DNA of 6,553 bases from DAOUET01 sp034430155 (GTDB lineage Bacteria; Chloroflexota; Anaerolineae; Anaerolineales; UBA4823): positions 1-6,553 of the forward strand of contig DAOUET010000076.1 of NCBI GenBank assembly GCA_034430155.1, given 5' to 3'. The notes beneath the pieces are model-generated. The model ran no database searches. It worked only from the letters and a program-made list of their open reading frames with translations, and was not told the DNA's origin. Made by a program: the position numbers and the translations under genes. Position 1 is the first letter of the stretch. Each line of letters opens with the position of its first letter. Below are positions 5,710-6,553 of the stretch, in pieces.

Positions 5710-6423
5710 ATGCCAATGCTGGAAATTGAAGATATCCACACATATTACGGCAATATCCATGCCCTGAAAGGGTTATCCCTTTCAGTAGAAAAGGGCGAAA
5801 TTGTGACCCTCATCGGGGGCAATGGTGCCGGTAAGACCACCACGTTGCGTTCGATCACTGGTTTACACAAACCTCGCCAAGGAAAAGTGTATCTGGATGG
5901 CGAAGATCTCGAAAAATATCGCGCTCACCAGATTGTTTCTAAGGGCGTATCCATGGTTCCTGAGGGGAGAGGGATTTTCTCTCGCCTGACAGTCGCCGAA
6001 AATCTGGACTTGGGTGCCTATAGCCGCATAGACCGCAGCAACGATAACCAGGATTATGAGCGCGTTTTTAGCCTCTTTCCCCGGCTTAAAGAACGCCGTA
6101 AACAAGTTGCTGGTACGTTATCCGGGGGAGAGCAGCAAATGCTGGCGATAGGTCGCGCTCTGATGGCTCACCCCCGCCTGATGTTGATGGATGAGCCTTC
6201 CATGGGCTTAGCTCCTATCCTGGTGGAAAGCATCTTCGAAACCATTAAAGAAATCAATGAGGAGGGCACTACCATACTTCTAGTAGAACAGAACGCGCTG
6301 ATGGCTCTTTCCATCGCTAACCGGGGTTATGTGCTACAGACCGGCGAGATCGTGCTGCAAGATACAGTCGCTAATTTACAGAAGAATGAAATGGTTCAGA
6401 AAGCCTACCTGGGAATGGAATAA
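5710..6423 (+). CDS. livF: Branched-chain amino acid ABC transporter ATP-binding protein LivF
   Basis: LivF is the second cytoplasmic ATPase of the importer. Motifs: Walker A GGNGAGKT (36-43), the family VPEGRGIFSRLTVAENL segment (83-99) in place of a usual Q-loop, the canonical signature LSGGEQQMLAIGRAL (137-151), Walker B LMLMDEPSMGLAP (157-169), and VEQNA (192-196) with Gln194 where most ABC ATPases have the switch His. This Gln is shared with E. coli LivF, so it is a family trait. The length of 237 residues is typical. The start at 5710 lies 31 nt after livG; an ATG two codons later (5716) is possible, and no strong ribosome binding site separates the two. It is the last gene of the operon, with a terminator 23 nt downstream. 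Confidence 0.95.
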   Translation: MPMLEIEDIHTYYGNIHALKGLSLSVEKGEIVTLIGGNGAGKTTTLRSITGLHKPRQGKVYLDGEDLEKYRAHQIVSKGVSMVPEGRGIFSRLTVAENLDLGAYSRIDRSNDNQDYERVFSLFPRLKERRKQVAGTLSGGEQQMLAIGRALMAHPRLMLMDEPSMGLAPILVESIFETIKEINEEGTTILLVEQNALMALSIANRGYVLQTGEIVLQDTVANLQKNEMVQKAYLGME

Positions 6424-6445
6424 TCCATCGCCCTCCTAATTCATC

Positions 6446-6487
6446 GAGCGCAGCGGGAAGAAATCATCTAACCCCTGCGCTCTTTTT
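6446..6487 (+). terminator. Rho-independent terminator of the liv operon
   Basis: GAGCGCAG (6446-6453) pairs with CTGCGCTC (6475-6482). After one bulged C the stem continues with GGG (6455-6457) to CCC (6472-6474), leaving a 14-nt loop. Five T (6483-6487) follow at once. Its position right after livF marks the operon end. It lacks a T tract on the opposite side, so it acts on the + strand only. Confidence 0.88.
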
Positions 6488-6553
6488 GAATTATTTGGCT
6501 CTCTGGGATTTGCCGTGATGGGGTAGACATGTGGGGGTGTTGGGCGGGCGCAG
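6488..6553. other. Right-edge intergenic sequence, G-rich
   Basis: No gene is visible. The last 35 bases carry G runs at 6520-6523, 6533-6537, 6542-6544 and 6546-6548. This may be the start of an intergenic repeat or spacer that continues outside the window; nothing firmer can be said. Confidence 0.4.

Noticed and set aside
6289..6291. Loss of the switch His in LivF as a defect
   Set aside because: Gln at this place (VEQNA) is the normal state in LivF, including the E. coli protein, so it is not a mutation.
1..6553. CRISPR arrays, tRNA or rRNA genes, insertion sequences
   Set aside because: Reading both strands showed no regular spacer-repeat array, no tRNA-like or rRNA-like sequence, and no transposase or terminal inverted repeats; the window is a standard transport operon.

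Overview
The window holds one almost complete branched-chain amino acid (LIV/HAAT-type) ABC importer operon, all on the + strand. In order it encodes a lipoprotein substrate-binding protein (livK-like, 664-1995), two permeases (livH, start at 2119 preferred, and livM, 3216-4862) and two ATPases (livG, 4866-5678; livF, 5710-6423). It is closed by a clear rho-independent terminator (6446-6487). At the left edge lies the 3' end of a second substrate-binding protein gene (2-352) of the same family, so two paralogous binding-protein genes stand in tandem ahead of the transporter.

The likely source is a Chloroflexota (Anaerolineae-like) bacterium. This is inferred from style, not from a marker gene. 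The binding protein has a lipobox (LAAC) followed by a Thr/Glu/Ala/Pro-rich 'TEAP' linker, which is common in lipoproteins of that phylum. The Shine-Dalgarno sites are strong, base composition looks intermediate, and the LivM homologue carries a large extra membrane domain. A lipid-anchored rather than free periplasmic binding protein would suit a cell without a classical outer membrane.

Layout: 2-352 partial binding protein; 353-663 intergenic leader with a good sigma70-type promoter (TTGACC, 17-nt spacer, TAAAAT), about 200 nt of predicted 5' UTR with several small inverted repeats, an unused consensus Shine-Dalgarno sequence and the real one just before livK; 664-1995 livK; 1996-2118 gap with a perfect 12-bp stem-loop; 2119-6423 the tightly packed livH-livM-livG-livF (1-nt overlap, 3-nt gap, 31-nt gap); 6424-6553 terminator and a G-rich edge.

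Working model: the lipid-anchored protein captures an amino acid or related small substrate outside the cell. LivH and LivM form the pore and LivG and LivF power it from the cytoplasm. The stem-loop after livK is well placed to give more binding-protein mRNA than permease/ATPase mRNA. I see no unknown multi-gene system. The parts that depart from the textbook operon are the roughly 190-residue membrane extension on LivM, its disordered-looking C-terminal tail, the structured livK leader, and the tandem binding-protein paralogue.
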